Of a stretch of DNA of 64,000 bases, positions 7,821 through 15,496 are shown in pieces; position 1 is the first letter of the stretch, and each line of letters starts with the position of its first letter. The stretch lies in NCBI RefSeq assembly GCF_014641555.1, contig NZ_BMHY01000002.1, positions 333,658 through 397,657 on the forward strand. Direction: 5' to 3'. The notes below the pieces were generated by a model. It ran no database searches, was not told the DNA's origin, and saw only the letters and a program-made list of their open reading frames with translations. Both the position numbers and the translations under genes were made by a program. Origin of the DNA: Paenibacillus radicis (ex Gao et al. 2016). GTDB lineage: Bacteria > Bacillota > Bacilli > Paenibacillales > Paenibacillaceae.

Positions 7821-10343
7821 ATGGGGATGAAAATAGTTGGGTTGAACGAAGCATGGCAGGTTCACGAGGCGCCTCTGCATTGGGGCAGAGAAAGCTTGGC
7901 AGCGGTAAAAGCGCTGAAGGAGGGCTGGTACGCCTGCACGCTTCCTTCCGATGTTCGCATTCCGCTGATTGAGAACGGAATCATTAAAGATCCGGTTCTA
8001 TCCGATTATGCGCTGGAAAGCGAATGGATCGAGCAGCGGTCATGGTGGTATATGAAGGAATTCGACGGCTCCGGCCTCGATTTCGACAGCGATATTATCG
8101 AGCTGGTCATCGAAACGATTGATTCACATAGCGATATTTTTGTAAACGATCAGCATGTAGGCAGCCATTATAACGTTCATTATCCGTTTGTACGCAATGT
8201 GAAGGATCAGCTGACGCCGGGCAAAAATACGATTGCCGTTCGTGTAACGACCGGCTTGGAAAGCGTCTCCGAGAGCAACTTGTCGGAGCTCAATTGGGCG
8301 ACCTGCCGGGAGTACGACAATGGCGGCAAAGACCGCGGCGACTATCGCCGATCCTTCGTAAGACGGCCGCAATATACGGTTGGCTGGGACTGGGGCCCGC
8401 GTGTCGTAACCTGCGGATTGAACGGCAACGCTTATCTTCGCTCCGAGAAAAACATCGCCGTCCGGGAAGTGAGTGTGGTTACTCTCGGCATCGGTGAGAC
8501 TGCCAGACTCAAAGCGACGGTCAACATCGAGAATCTCAATATTGTCGGCACTGCCAGCGGCGACCTGCTCGTCGAGATTTCTTATAAGGGCAGCGTCTGT
8601 GCTTCCAAAAAGCTGGACAACCTGCTGCTGACTTCGGGCATCAATTACTTTGACCTCGAATTTGAAATCGAGAACCCGCAGCTTTGGTGGCCAGCCGGCT
8701 ATGGTGAGCATCCGCTGTACGACGTAAAGGTAGAGGCGGTATCCGGAGACGTTACGACTGAATTCCCTTCCTTCCAATTCGGCATCCGGACGATCGAGCT
8801 GGATACGACGGTGCTGCAAGGAGAAGACCGGAACTTCCGATTGATCGTCAACGGGCTGCCGATTTTCAGCAAGGGCGGCAACTGGATTCCGAACGATTTT
8901 ATCTACTCGCGTGTACCTGAGGAGAAATATGTGACCCTGATCCGCGAAGCGGTGGAAGCGAATTTCAATATGCTGCGCATCTGGGGCGGCGGGCTGTTCG
9001 AGCGGGATATTTTCTATCAGCTGTGCGATCAGAACGGGCTGCTGATCTGGCATGACTTCATGCTGGCATGCTCCACCTACCCGGATCACAGAAGAGAATT
9101 TATGGACGAGATGCATGACGAGATGGACTATCAGACCAAACGTCTTCGCAATCATGCTTCGATCGCTTTATTCTGCGGCACCAATGAGGTGCACTGGATT
9201 TTCAATAAAACGGACAATCCAAGATGGAATATCGAATTTAAGCACGAGAAGCAATACGGCTTGTATATTGCCAATGTGCTTGCCAAAAAAGTACTTCACA
9301 ACAACTGCCCTCATATCCCGTACTGGAACAGCTCGCCGTATGGAGGGGCACTCCCGAATGCCGATACGGTCGGGGACGTTCACCGCTGGCATAATGCCTT
9401 TATGAGTCTCAATCTGGAGGAACGGATTGAGCCGATGGATTTCGATAACGTTGAATCTAAATTCGTAAGTGAATACGGCTATGTGGGGCCTTGCAATCTG
9501 GAGAGCACGAAGGCGTATTTGGACGGCGGGGAGATCGATTTTGACAGCAGCGTCTGGGAAATGCACTGCAACGTATTTGAGAAAGGCACCGTTGCGGAGG
9601 GGATTTGGAAAAGCTACCTCGACCGGTCTGACAAGCTGTCGGTCGACGATTATTTGCTCTACGGCGGTATGGTTCATTCGTTGATGCTCGAATACTCGCT
9701 AGAGGCAATGCGCTTTAAGCCGGACTGCTCCGGCGCGCTGTTCTGGATGTACAACGATGCTTGGGGCGAAGTGGGCTGGACGATCATTGACTACTACTTG
9801 CGCCGCAAAATTTCGTATTATGGCGTGAAGCGGGCGCTTGCCCACACCAAGCTGACCTTGCGTACCGTGGACGGCAATGTCGTGCTTCAAGGAATCAATG
9901 ACAGCACGGAGGCTGTGTCGTTCCAAGCGGAGTTTGGCTACATTTCCTTTGACGGAGATACGCGGGAAACGAAAACGGTGAGCCTGACGATAGAGCCGCA
10001 TAGCCGCAGCTACTTGCTTACGGAGGAACTGCCGGACCGGGATTATACGAAGGGTACGATTATGGTCATCCCTGCAACCGATGCGGTGGATACGGTATCA
10101 CTGCGAACTGGCGATATGAAGACGCTTCGGTTCGACCGCTCGCCGATTGAAGTCATCCGTGATGAACAGACAGGCGCTGGCCGCAGCATCACGCTGCGGA
10201 GCACAGGGTTCGCCCACGGCGTATACGTCTCTGGCGGCTATGACTGCTCCGATCTGTACTTCGATTTGCTTCCTGGCGAGACGAAGACGATCACGGTGTA
10301 TTCTGCCGGCAGCGAGCCGCTGTCATTCACTTCGGTCCGATAG
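7821..10343 (+). CDS. Glycoside hydrolase family 2, beta-mannosidase
   Basis: An 840-residue, cytoplasmic (no signal peptide) GH2 enzyme that should remove beta-linked mannose from imported oligosaccharides. It has an N-terminal sugar-binding jelly-roll domain, immunoglobulin-like domains and a TIM-barrel from about residue 330. The probable acid/base is E456 in CGTNEVHW and the probable nucleophile E551 in VSEYGYVG. WGGGLFERDIFYQLCDQNGLLIWHDF is shared with bacterial beta-mannosidases; the 20-residue limit prevents quoting more. Start: the ATG at 7821 has AAGGA 5 bases upstream, and a second in-frame ATG at 7827 is possible. It lies in the sugar importer operon. Confidence 0.9.
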   Translation: MGMKIVGLNEAWQVHEAPLHWGRESLAAVKALKEGWYACTLPSDVRIPLIENGIIKDPVLSDYALESEWIEQRSWWYMKEFDGSGLDFDSDIIELVIETIDSHSDIFVNDQHVGSHYNVHYPFVRNVKDQLTPGKNTIAVRVTTGLESVSESNLSELNWATCREYDNGGKDRGDYRRSFVRRPQYTVGWDWGPRVVTCGLNGNAYLRSEKNIAVREVSVVTLGIGETARLKATVNIENLNIVGTASGDLLVEISYKGSVCASKKLDNLLLTSGINYFDLEFEIENPQLWWPAGYGEHPLYDVKVEAVSGDVTTEFPSFQFGIRTIELDTTVLQGEDRNFRLIVNGLPIFSKGGNWIPNDFIYSRVPEEKYVTLIREAVEANFNMLRIWGGGLFERDIFYQLCDQNGLLIWHDFMLACSTYPDHRREFMDEMHDEMDYQTKRLRNHASIALFCGTNEVHWIFNKTDNPRWNIEFKHEKQYGLYIANVLAKKVLHNNCPHIPYWNSSPYGGALPNADTVGDVHRWHNAFMSLNLEERIEPMDFDNVESKFVSEYGYVGPCNLESTKAYLDGGEIDFDSSVWEMHCNVFEKGTVAEGIWKSYLDRSDKLSVDDYLLYGGMVHSLMLEYSLEAMRFKPDCSGALFWMYNDAWGEVGWTIIDYYLRRKISYYGVKRALAHTKLTLRTVDGNVVLQGINDSTEAVSFQAEFGYISFDGDTRETKTVSLTIEPHSRSYLLTEELPDRDYTKGTIMVIPATDAVDTVSLRTGDMKTLRFDRSPIEVIRDEQTGAGRSITLRSTGFAHGVYVSGGYDCSDLYFDLLPGETKTITVYSAGSEPLSFTSVR

Positions 10344-10384
10344 TTTACGGCAAGATCGCAATAGAAGAAAGGGAGGCAGTCTCC

Positions 10385-10933
10385 GTGAGAATAGAAGACT
10401 ATCAGCATTTTAAACCGCTTATATTGGATTACTATGATAAGGCGCAGATCGTATTAACGGAGCAGGAGAAGCTAAACTTGGAGCTGGCCGATTTCGGGCT
10501 GAACGAGTTTGCACAGATCGGGCTTTCTCTCGTGACTTTCATTAATACAGAGCGCTGCTGTGCCAAGGAAATGGTGCTTTTGCCGGGACAAACCTGTCCC
10601 GAGCACCGGCATCCTGTGATCCCTGAGCTGGACTATCCCGGTAAAGAGGAGACCTTCCGCTGCCGTTCCGGCATGGTATACTTGTACGTAGAAGGGGAGC
10701 CGGCCGCTGAGATTTACGGAATGCTCCCGGAATCCGGCAAGGACTATTATTCGGTATTTCATCAAATTGTGTTGAGAGAAGGGGAGCAGTACACCATTCA
10801 GCCCAATACGAAGCATTGGTTTCAAGGGGGTCCGGAGGGTGCGGTCGTGTCCGAATTCAGCACGAAGAGCTTGGATGAATACGATATCTTTACCGATCCC
10901 CGCATCGACCGGATTCCTCGTATCGAAGAATGA
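10385..10933 (+). CDS. D-lyxose ketol-isomerase-like (cupin)
   Basis: A 182-residue cupin of the D-lyxose/D-mannose isomerase family (DUF1498). Members interconvert D-lyxose with D-xylulose and D-mannose with D-fructose using a divalent metal. Likely metal ligands are H74 and H76 in PEHRHP, E89 in GKEETF and H144 in NTKHWF. The GTG at 10385 follows GGGAGG by 8 bases. Directly after the beta-mannosidase, the natural role is to turn released mannose into fructose. This is inferred from context plus known family activity. Confidence 0.85.
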   Translation: MRIEDYQHFKPLILDYYDKAQIVLTEQEKLNLELADFGLNEFAQIGLSLVTFINTERCCAKEMVLLPGQTCPEHRHPVIPELDYPGKEETFRCRSGMVYLYVEGEPAAEIYGMLPESGKDYYSVFHQIVLREGEQYTIQPNTKHWFQGGPEGAVVSEFSTKSLDEYDIFTDPRIDRIPRIEE

Positions 10934-10970
10934 TCATCTGAAAAATAGCGGATTATTGGAGGCGTTGGCG

Positions 10971-12011
10971 TTGATCAATCGAGCAGCATTTATGACAGGA
11001 CTTAACAAGCTGGAAATTCGCGAGGTTCCGGTACCGGAGCTAAAGGCGTCGGAGGTGCTGGTCAAGCTTGATTACGTCGGCATTTGCGGGTCTGACGTGC
11101 ATTATCTGGAGCATGGCAAAATCGGCGATTTCGTCGTGAACGGAGATTTCATTCTCGGCCATGAGTGTGCAGGCACCATAGTCGCTGTCGGTTCGGATGT
11201 TAGGCAGTTGAAGACTGGCGACCGAGTGGCGCTGGAGCCCGGGGCTACGTGCGGTAAATGCGAGTTTTGCATCAGCGGCCGCTACAATCTGTGCCCGGAC
11301 GTTCAATTTCTGGCGACGCCGCCTTTCCACGGCTGCTTCGCGAATTATATCGCCTTCCCGGCCAACCTGGCATTCAAGCTCCCTGACAGCATCAGCAATA
11401 AGGAAGGCGCGTTGATTGAACCGCTGTCGGTTGGCATGCATGCTGCCAAGCAGGGCAGCGTTACACTTGGCAGCTCGGTCGTCATCCTTGGCGCAGGCTG
11501 CATCGGACTGACGGCGCTGCTGGCGTCCAAAGCGTATGGCGCGCTGGACATTACAGTAGTCGATGTCATTCAGAAGCGGCTGGACAAAGCGCTGGAGCTG
11601 GGCGCTACGAGAGTGATCAATGCGGCACAGGAGGATGTTCTGGAGCAAATCAGCGAGCTGACCGGCGGTGAGGGCGTGGACATCGTGATGGAAACGGCCG
11701 GAGCCGTTAGAACGACCCAGCAAACGCCGCATCTTGTGAAGCGCGGAGGGACGATTGTACTCGTCGGCATGCCCCCGCAGGACATTATCGAATTCAATTT
11801 CGCCAAGCTGCTGAGCAAGGAAGCGGAGATTAAAACCGTATTCCGTTACCGCAACATTTATCCGCAGGCGATTAAGGCGATAGCGGAAGGTGTTATTGAT
11901 GTGTCCGGCATTGTAACCCATGAATATGGGTTCGATGATATTGCCGAGGCATTCGACGTCAACATCAACCGGAAAAACGAAGTTGTCAAAATCGTCGTCA
12001 AAATCGACTGA
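10971..12011 (+). CDS. Zinc-dependent sorbitol/xylitol-type dehydrogenase
   Basis: A 346-residue medium-chain dehydrogenase. Catalytic zinc ligands are C39 (GICGSDVH), H64 and E65 (LGHECAG). The structural zinc site is C94-C97-C100-C108 (CGKCEFC...C). The Rossmann motif is VVILGAGCIGL. The TTG at 10971 is preferred because GGAGG lies 8 bases upstream and the family N-terminus (a short basic start leading to LEIREVPVPE) begins there. Sorbitol dehydrogenases link fructose and sorbitol, so it may work next to the isomerase, but the polyol is not proven. A strong terminator follows. Confidence 0.85.
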   Translation: MINRAAFMTGLNKLEIREVPVPELKASEVLVKLDYVGICGSDVHYLEHGKIGDFVVNGDFILGHECAGTIVAVGSDVRQLKTGDRVALEPGATCGKCEFCISGRYNLCPDVQFLATPPFHGCFANYIAFPANLAFKLPDSISNKEGALIEPLSVGMHAAKQGSVTLGSSVVILGAGCIGLTALLASKAYGALDITVVDVIQKRLDKALELGATRVINAAQEDVLEQISELTGGEGVDIVMETAGAVRTTQQTPHLVKRGGTIVLVGMPPQDIIEFNFAKLLSKEAEIKTVFRYRNIYPQAIKAIAEGVIDVSGIVTHEYGFDDIAEAFDVNINRKNEVVKIVVKID

Positions 12012-12024
12012 GTCCTAATAAACA

Positions 12025-12066
12025 AAGGAGCGCTCACCCGGCCATTGGCTAGAGTGAGCGCTCCTT
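12025..12066. terminator. Bidirectional terminator between convergent genes
   Basis: AAGGAGCGCTCAC (12025-12037) pairs perfectly with 12054-12066. Short T- and A-rich flanks on both sides would serve the plus-strand dehydrogenase and the minus-strand TPR gene. Confidence 0.8.
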
Positions 12067-12082
12067 CGTTTATTTCAGCTGT

Positions 12083-12955
12083 TTATTTCAGCCGCCAGCC
12101 AAAAATCTTCACATGGACGAGCAGCTTTGTCAGCCAGTGTGTGGCGATATATAGAATGATGAAAACAATCAGCAGCGGCTTGAACAGGATCACGGCCAGC
12201 ATCCAGCTAACAAGGATCTGCCAAGGCTTTAACTGCCTGATCAGTTTGACCGGGCTAAGTACAATTCTGTACAGCTTGTAGTTTTTTTGCAGTGCCTCCA
12301 AGTATTCATCACGTATTTGCTTCTCGTCCGGAGCGAGCCGGATCGCGTTGCCCAGCAGGATGATCTCCTGATCATAGTCTCCGCGCCGCGAGGCAGCCCA
12401 AGCGAGATAAAGGAATACGTTGTCCGACTCGGATTCGAGACGAAGCGCCTGCTCTTCGAGCTCTTTTGAGACGCGGAAATGACCCATTTGCGCTTCGATA
12501 TAACTCATTAGCGCCAAATAGCCAGCATCTTCCGGGTTCAGCTCCAATGCTTGCAGCAATTGCTCTTTTGCTTCTTGATACCGGCCCTTTTGGTTCAAGA
12601 TATCAGCTTGGAGATAATAATAGAAAGGTTCGTACGGATCGACACGCATCGCTTCAGCAAGCGCGGGTTTGAGCTCATTCCACTTCTTCTGTTCATAGTA
12701 CGAGATACATTTTACAAACCAAGCCAGTTGGTTTTCGGGATCGCGCCTCAGTGCTTCCCCGCACCAGTGGTGGGCTTCTTCATACTTATCCATTTTCCAA
12801 AAAACCTGGGCAAGCATCGAGTAGGCATCTGCATCCTCAGGTTCCTCGCGAATAAGAGCCATAGCTTCCTCAGAGGCTTCTTTGTATTTTTTCCATTTGA
12901 GCAAATGCTGGATTCTTTCGTATCGTGTGGAATAGGTATCGAGCTGTATGGACAT
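12083..12955 (-). CDS. TPR protein with C-terminal membrane segment
   Basis: A 290-residue protein. Residues ~10-200 form tandem tetratricopeptide repeats (AYSMLAQVFWKMDKYEEAHHWC, then the AWFVKCISYY, PFYYYLQADIL and GYLALMSYIEAQMG units). A basic stretch and a hydrophobic segment near residues 250-275 (ILVSWMLAVILFKPLLIVFI) suggest membrane anchoring. It starts 4 bp after the AAA+ gene stop and is co-transcribed with it. I infer that the TPRs recruit a client or the ATPase to the membrane. No characterised homologue is recognised. Confidence 0.8.
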   Translation of the reverse strand: MSIQLDTYSTRYERIQHLLKWKKYKEASEEAMALIREEPEDADAYSMLAQVFWKMDKYEEAHHWCGEALRRDPENQLAWFVKCISYYEQKKWNELKPALAEAMRVDPYEPFYYYLQADILNQKGRYQEAKEQLLQALELNPEDAGYLALMSYIEAQMGHFRVSKELEEQALRLESESDNVFLYLAWAASRRGDYDQEIILLGNAIRLAPDEKQIRDEYLEALQKNYKLYRIVLSPVKLIRQLKPWQILVSWMLAVILFKPLLIVFIILYIATHWLTKLLVHVKIFGWRLK

Positions 12956-12959
12956 GGCG

Positions 12960-13916
12960 TTACCTCAACCCGTGGGCTTTCATATATTCCAGTACATTCT
13001 GGTAATCTTGATTCACGTCGCTGAAGGTCGCGTAGTTTTTAGCAGTAGCAAACCAATCCAGCGTTGTTGCTTTGCGGTTTTTGGCCGCTTTTTTCAGATC
13101 ATCCTGCGTAATGGGCTCGATGTTGCCGCTTTTGAGCATTCGCTCTAGCGCAGACTCTACGGAATCCCTAACGATTTGCTCCAGATCAGCACCGGAGAAC
13201 ATCCGCGTATCCTTAGCAATTCGCTCCAGCTCCAGCTTGCCCATCGGCTTGCCGGCCAGCTTCAAGCCGAGAATTGTCTCGCGTTCCGCTTCTTCCGGCG
13301 GCGGCACGAAGATCAAATGATTGAACCGGCCCGGTCTTCTGAGCGCCGAATCGAGATACCAAGGCGTGTTGGTGGCGGCGATGACGAATACTTGATCATT
13401 GAAGCTTTGCAGGCCGTCGAGTTCAAGCAGCAGCTGATTTACGAGCATCCGCTCGTGATGCTGCCGCATCTGATTGCGGTTGCCGCCAAGCGCGTCCAGC
13501 TCATCAATAAAGATGACACAGGGCTTGTTCTCACGCGCTTTTTCAAAAATATCATGCAAGTTATGCTCGCTTTCGCCGACATACATGGACAATATCGCTT
13601 GCAGCTCAATGTGCATGAAATTAGCGTTAATTTCGCCTGCGACAGCTCGTGCAAGAAACGTCTTGCCGCAGCCGGGAGGACCATATAGCAGCAAGCTGCC
13701 TCCAGCTTCCCGTCCATAGGCGGCGAATACCTCCGGCTGCTGAAGCGGCAAGATGAAGTTAAGGCGGATTTTTTTCTTCACTTCTTCCAAACCTCCGACG
13801 TCGGCGAAGGTTTCTTTCGGTTTATCGGTCTCGACAAGCTTGTTGTCGTCTTTGTCAAACCGGATAACCTTAAGCTTGTTGCGGCGATGCTGATCCAGAT
13901 CGTTGCGGTCGGACAA
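12960..13916 (-). CDS. AAA+ ATPase, FtsH/VPS4-like single module
   Basis: A 318-residue ATPase. Walker A is GPPGCGKT (about 79-86), Walker B CVIFIDELDAL, sensor 1 AATNTP, and the arginine fingers are in RRPGRF. There is no protease domain and no transmembrane segment, unlike FtsH. The TTG at 13916 is preferred because AAAGGAAG lies 7 bases upstream. An ATG at 13934 would leave only ~11 nt of leader after the promoter at 13952-13960 and has no ribosome site. It forms an operon with the membrane TPR protein and may act on proteins that partner collects. Confidence 0.85.
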   Translation of the reverse strand: MSDRNDLDQHRRNKLKVIRFDKDDNKLVETDKPKETFADVGGLEEVKKKIRLNFILPLQQPEVFAAYGREAGGSLLLYGPPGCGKTFLARAVAGEINANFMHIELQAILSMYVGESEHNLHDIFEKARENKPCVIFIDELDALGGNRNQMRQHHERMLVNQLLLELDGLQSFNDQVFVIAATNTPWYLDSALRRPGRFNHLIFVPPPEEAERETILGLKLAGKPMGKLELERIAKDTRMFSGADLEQIVRDSVESALERMLKSGNIEPITQDDLKKAAKNRKATTLDWFATAKNYATFSDVNQDYQNVLEYMKAHGLR

Positions 13917-13951
13917 GGGGACACTTCCTTTCATTCCTATTCTATTGCTAA

Positions 13952-13960
13952 ATTATATCA
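13952..13960 (-). promoter_or_regulatory. Extended -10 promoter for the AAA+/TPR operon
   Basis: On the minus strand the sequence is TGATATAAT, a perfect extended -10. No good -35 is seen. The start point would be near 13945. Confidence 0.5.
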
Positions 13961-14071
13961 AATGAGGAAGCTTTAGTCCTCTCAGGTTGTTATATATTTT
14001 TGTCCGGCTTGAAGTCCTCCCAAACTATTTAGTATAACTGGTATAACGCAAGGAAGAACGGAGGCTGCTGA

Positions 14072-14962
14072 ATGGCAATACATATCGGATTGGCGGGCTG
14101 GGGCGATCAAGACCGGCTGTACGGACCCGGGATAAAGGCGAAGGACAGGCTGCGGGAGTACGCCAATCATTTTCCGCTCGTTGAGGTAGACAGTACGTTT
14201 TATGCAATCCAATCGAAGGAGCGTTTTGCCAAATGGACGGAGGAGACACCGGAGACGCTGCATTTCATCGTAAAAGCTTACCAAGGCATGACCGGCCATC
14301 AGCGCGGCCCTGCGGCGAAGGACAATGATCCTGCCGCGATGTTCGGCGCATTCCGGGAGTCATTGGAGCCGGTAATTGAAGCGGGACGGCTGCAAGCGGC
14401 TTTGTTCCAATACCCGCCCTGGTTCGATTGCACGAGGGAAAATGTGCGGATATTGCGCGAAGCGAGGCTGAGGATGGAAGGGATTCCGTGCGCTCTGGAA
14501 TTTCGGCATCAAAGCTGGTTTGCGCCGGAATACCGGGAGAAGACGCTTGCTTTCATGGAAGCGGAAAATTGGTACCATAGCGTCTGCGACGAGCCGCAGG
14601 CAGGAGTTGGCTCCGTGCCGACAGTGCTGCGGGCAACGCATTCGGAGGTGACTGTCGTTCGGTTCCACGGCCGTCATACCGCAGGATGGAATCAGAGCAG
14701 CGCGCCGAATTGGCGGGATGTCCGCTATCTGTACCGTTACAGCAGCGAGGAGCTGCGCGAATGGGCTGGCATGCTGAGACAGCTTGAAGAGCAAAGCAAG
14801 CAGGTATGCGTCATCTTCAACAACAATTCCGGTGGAGATGCGGCGGATAATGCTAAGGAAATGATGGCGATGCTGCGCTTGCTTCGTCCTGACGGCCGTG
14901 ATCCGCAAGAGCCGATGGAGGAGCCCAAGCCGCCGCCATACGAGCAGTTGGATTTGTTTTGA
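14072..14962 (+). CDS. DUF72 (YecE-like) family protein
   Basis: A 296-residue cytoplasmic protein of the DUF72 family, a TIM-barrel-like fold of unknown function found in most bacteria. Family signatures visible are the N-terminal IGLAGWG, FPLVEVDSTFYAI, a central ALEFRHQSWF and the C-terminal YVIFNNN-like segment CVIFNNNSGG. The ATG at 14072 has GGAGG 9 bases before it. It is monocistronic by appearance. No function is claimed. Confidence 0.9.
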   Translation: MAIHIGLAGWGDQDRLYGPGIKAKDRLREYANHFPLVEVDSTFYAIQSKERFAKWTEETPETLHFIVKAYQGMTGHQRGPAAKDNDPAAMFGAFRESLEPVIEAGRLQAALFQYPPWFDCTRENVRILREARLRMEGIPCALEFRHQSWFAPEYREKTLAFMEAENWYHSVCDEPQAGVGSVPTVLRATHSEVTVVRFHGRHTAGWNQSSAPNWRDVRYLYRYSSEELREWAGMLRQLEEQSKQVCVIFNNNSGGDAADNAKEMMAMLRLLRPDGRDPQEPMEEPKPPPYEQLDLF

Positions 14963-15033
14963 CGCTGATCCGATTATTGATCGCGCACAATGGAGTGTTA
15001 TCAGAAGGACGGTTCCTCATAGGCAGTTAAGGT

Positions 15034-15090
15034 TTGACATATAGAAGTTACAGATGTAAACTCTATTTAAAGTAAAGTTTACACCTGTAA
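15034..15090 (+). promoter_or_regulatory. Promoter and two BlaI-type operators
   Basis: TTGACA (15034-15039), a 17-bp spacer and TAAACT (15057-15062) form the promoter. Two palindromes follow the BlaI/MecI pattern TACA-N2-TGTA: TTACAGATGTAA (15048-15059), overlapping the -10, and TTACACCTGTAA (15079-15090), just after the start point. They are also inverted repeats of each other over 16 bases. Autorepression by the adjacent BlaI-family gene is the natural reading. Confidence 0.75.
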
Positions 15091-15112
15091 CCTGTATGGG
15101 AGGCTGTTCGTA

Positions 15113-15496
15113 TTGAAATCATCCATTTCTAAAATTACCGATTCCGAACTCGAAGTCATGCGCGTGCTTTGGGAGGCTGGCCGAGAGCTGCCCATATCCG
15201 AAATCCGGCGAACGCTGGAGGCGTCCAGCGACTGGGACAGCTCAACGATCAAGACGCTGCTGCGCAGGCTTTGTGAGAAAGGAATCGTCGAGGCAGTCAA
15301 AAAGGAAGTGTTTTATTATACGCCGCTGTGCAGCGAGCAGGAATATAACGAGCATACGACGCAAAGTCTGATTGACCGCTTATACGCCGGCAGTGCCAAA
15401 AACCTCATCGCTTCGCTCCTGGGAGGCAATAAGCTCAACGATAAGGATATTCGGGAGCTGCGGGACCTGTTTAAAGTAGGTGACGGAGATGAGTGA
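15113..15496 (+). CDS. BlaI/MecI/CopY-family transcriptional repressor
   Basis: A 127-residue repressor. The winged helix-turn-helix covers residues ~5-75 (LEVMRVLWEAGRELPISEIR, then WDSSTIKTLLRRLCEKGIVE). The C-terminal helices for dimerisation follow. In this family the paired M56 metalloprotease triggers cleavage between DNA-binding and dimer parts. The TTG at 15113 has GGGAGG 9 bases upstream. It overlaps the next gene by 8 bp. The operators in its promoter support autoregulation. Confidence 0.9.
   Translation: MKSSISKITDSELEVMRVLWEAGRELPISEIRRTLEASSDWDSSTIKTLLRRLCEKGIVEAVKKEVFYYTPLCSEQEYNEHTTQSLIDRLYAGSAKNLIASLLGGNKLNDKDIRELRDLFKVGDGDE

Noticed and set aside
8124..9155. 343-codon antisense frame inside the beta-mannosidase gene
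   Set aside because: Antisense shadow of a clear GH2 gene, with no ribosome site or domain.
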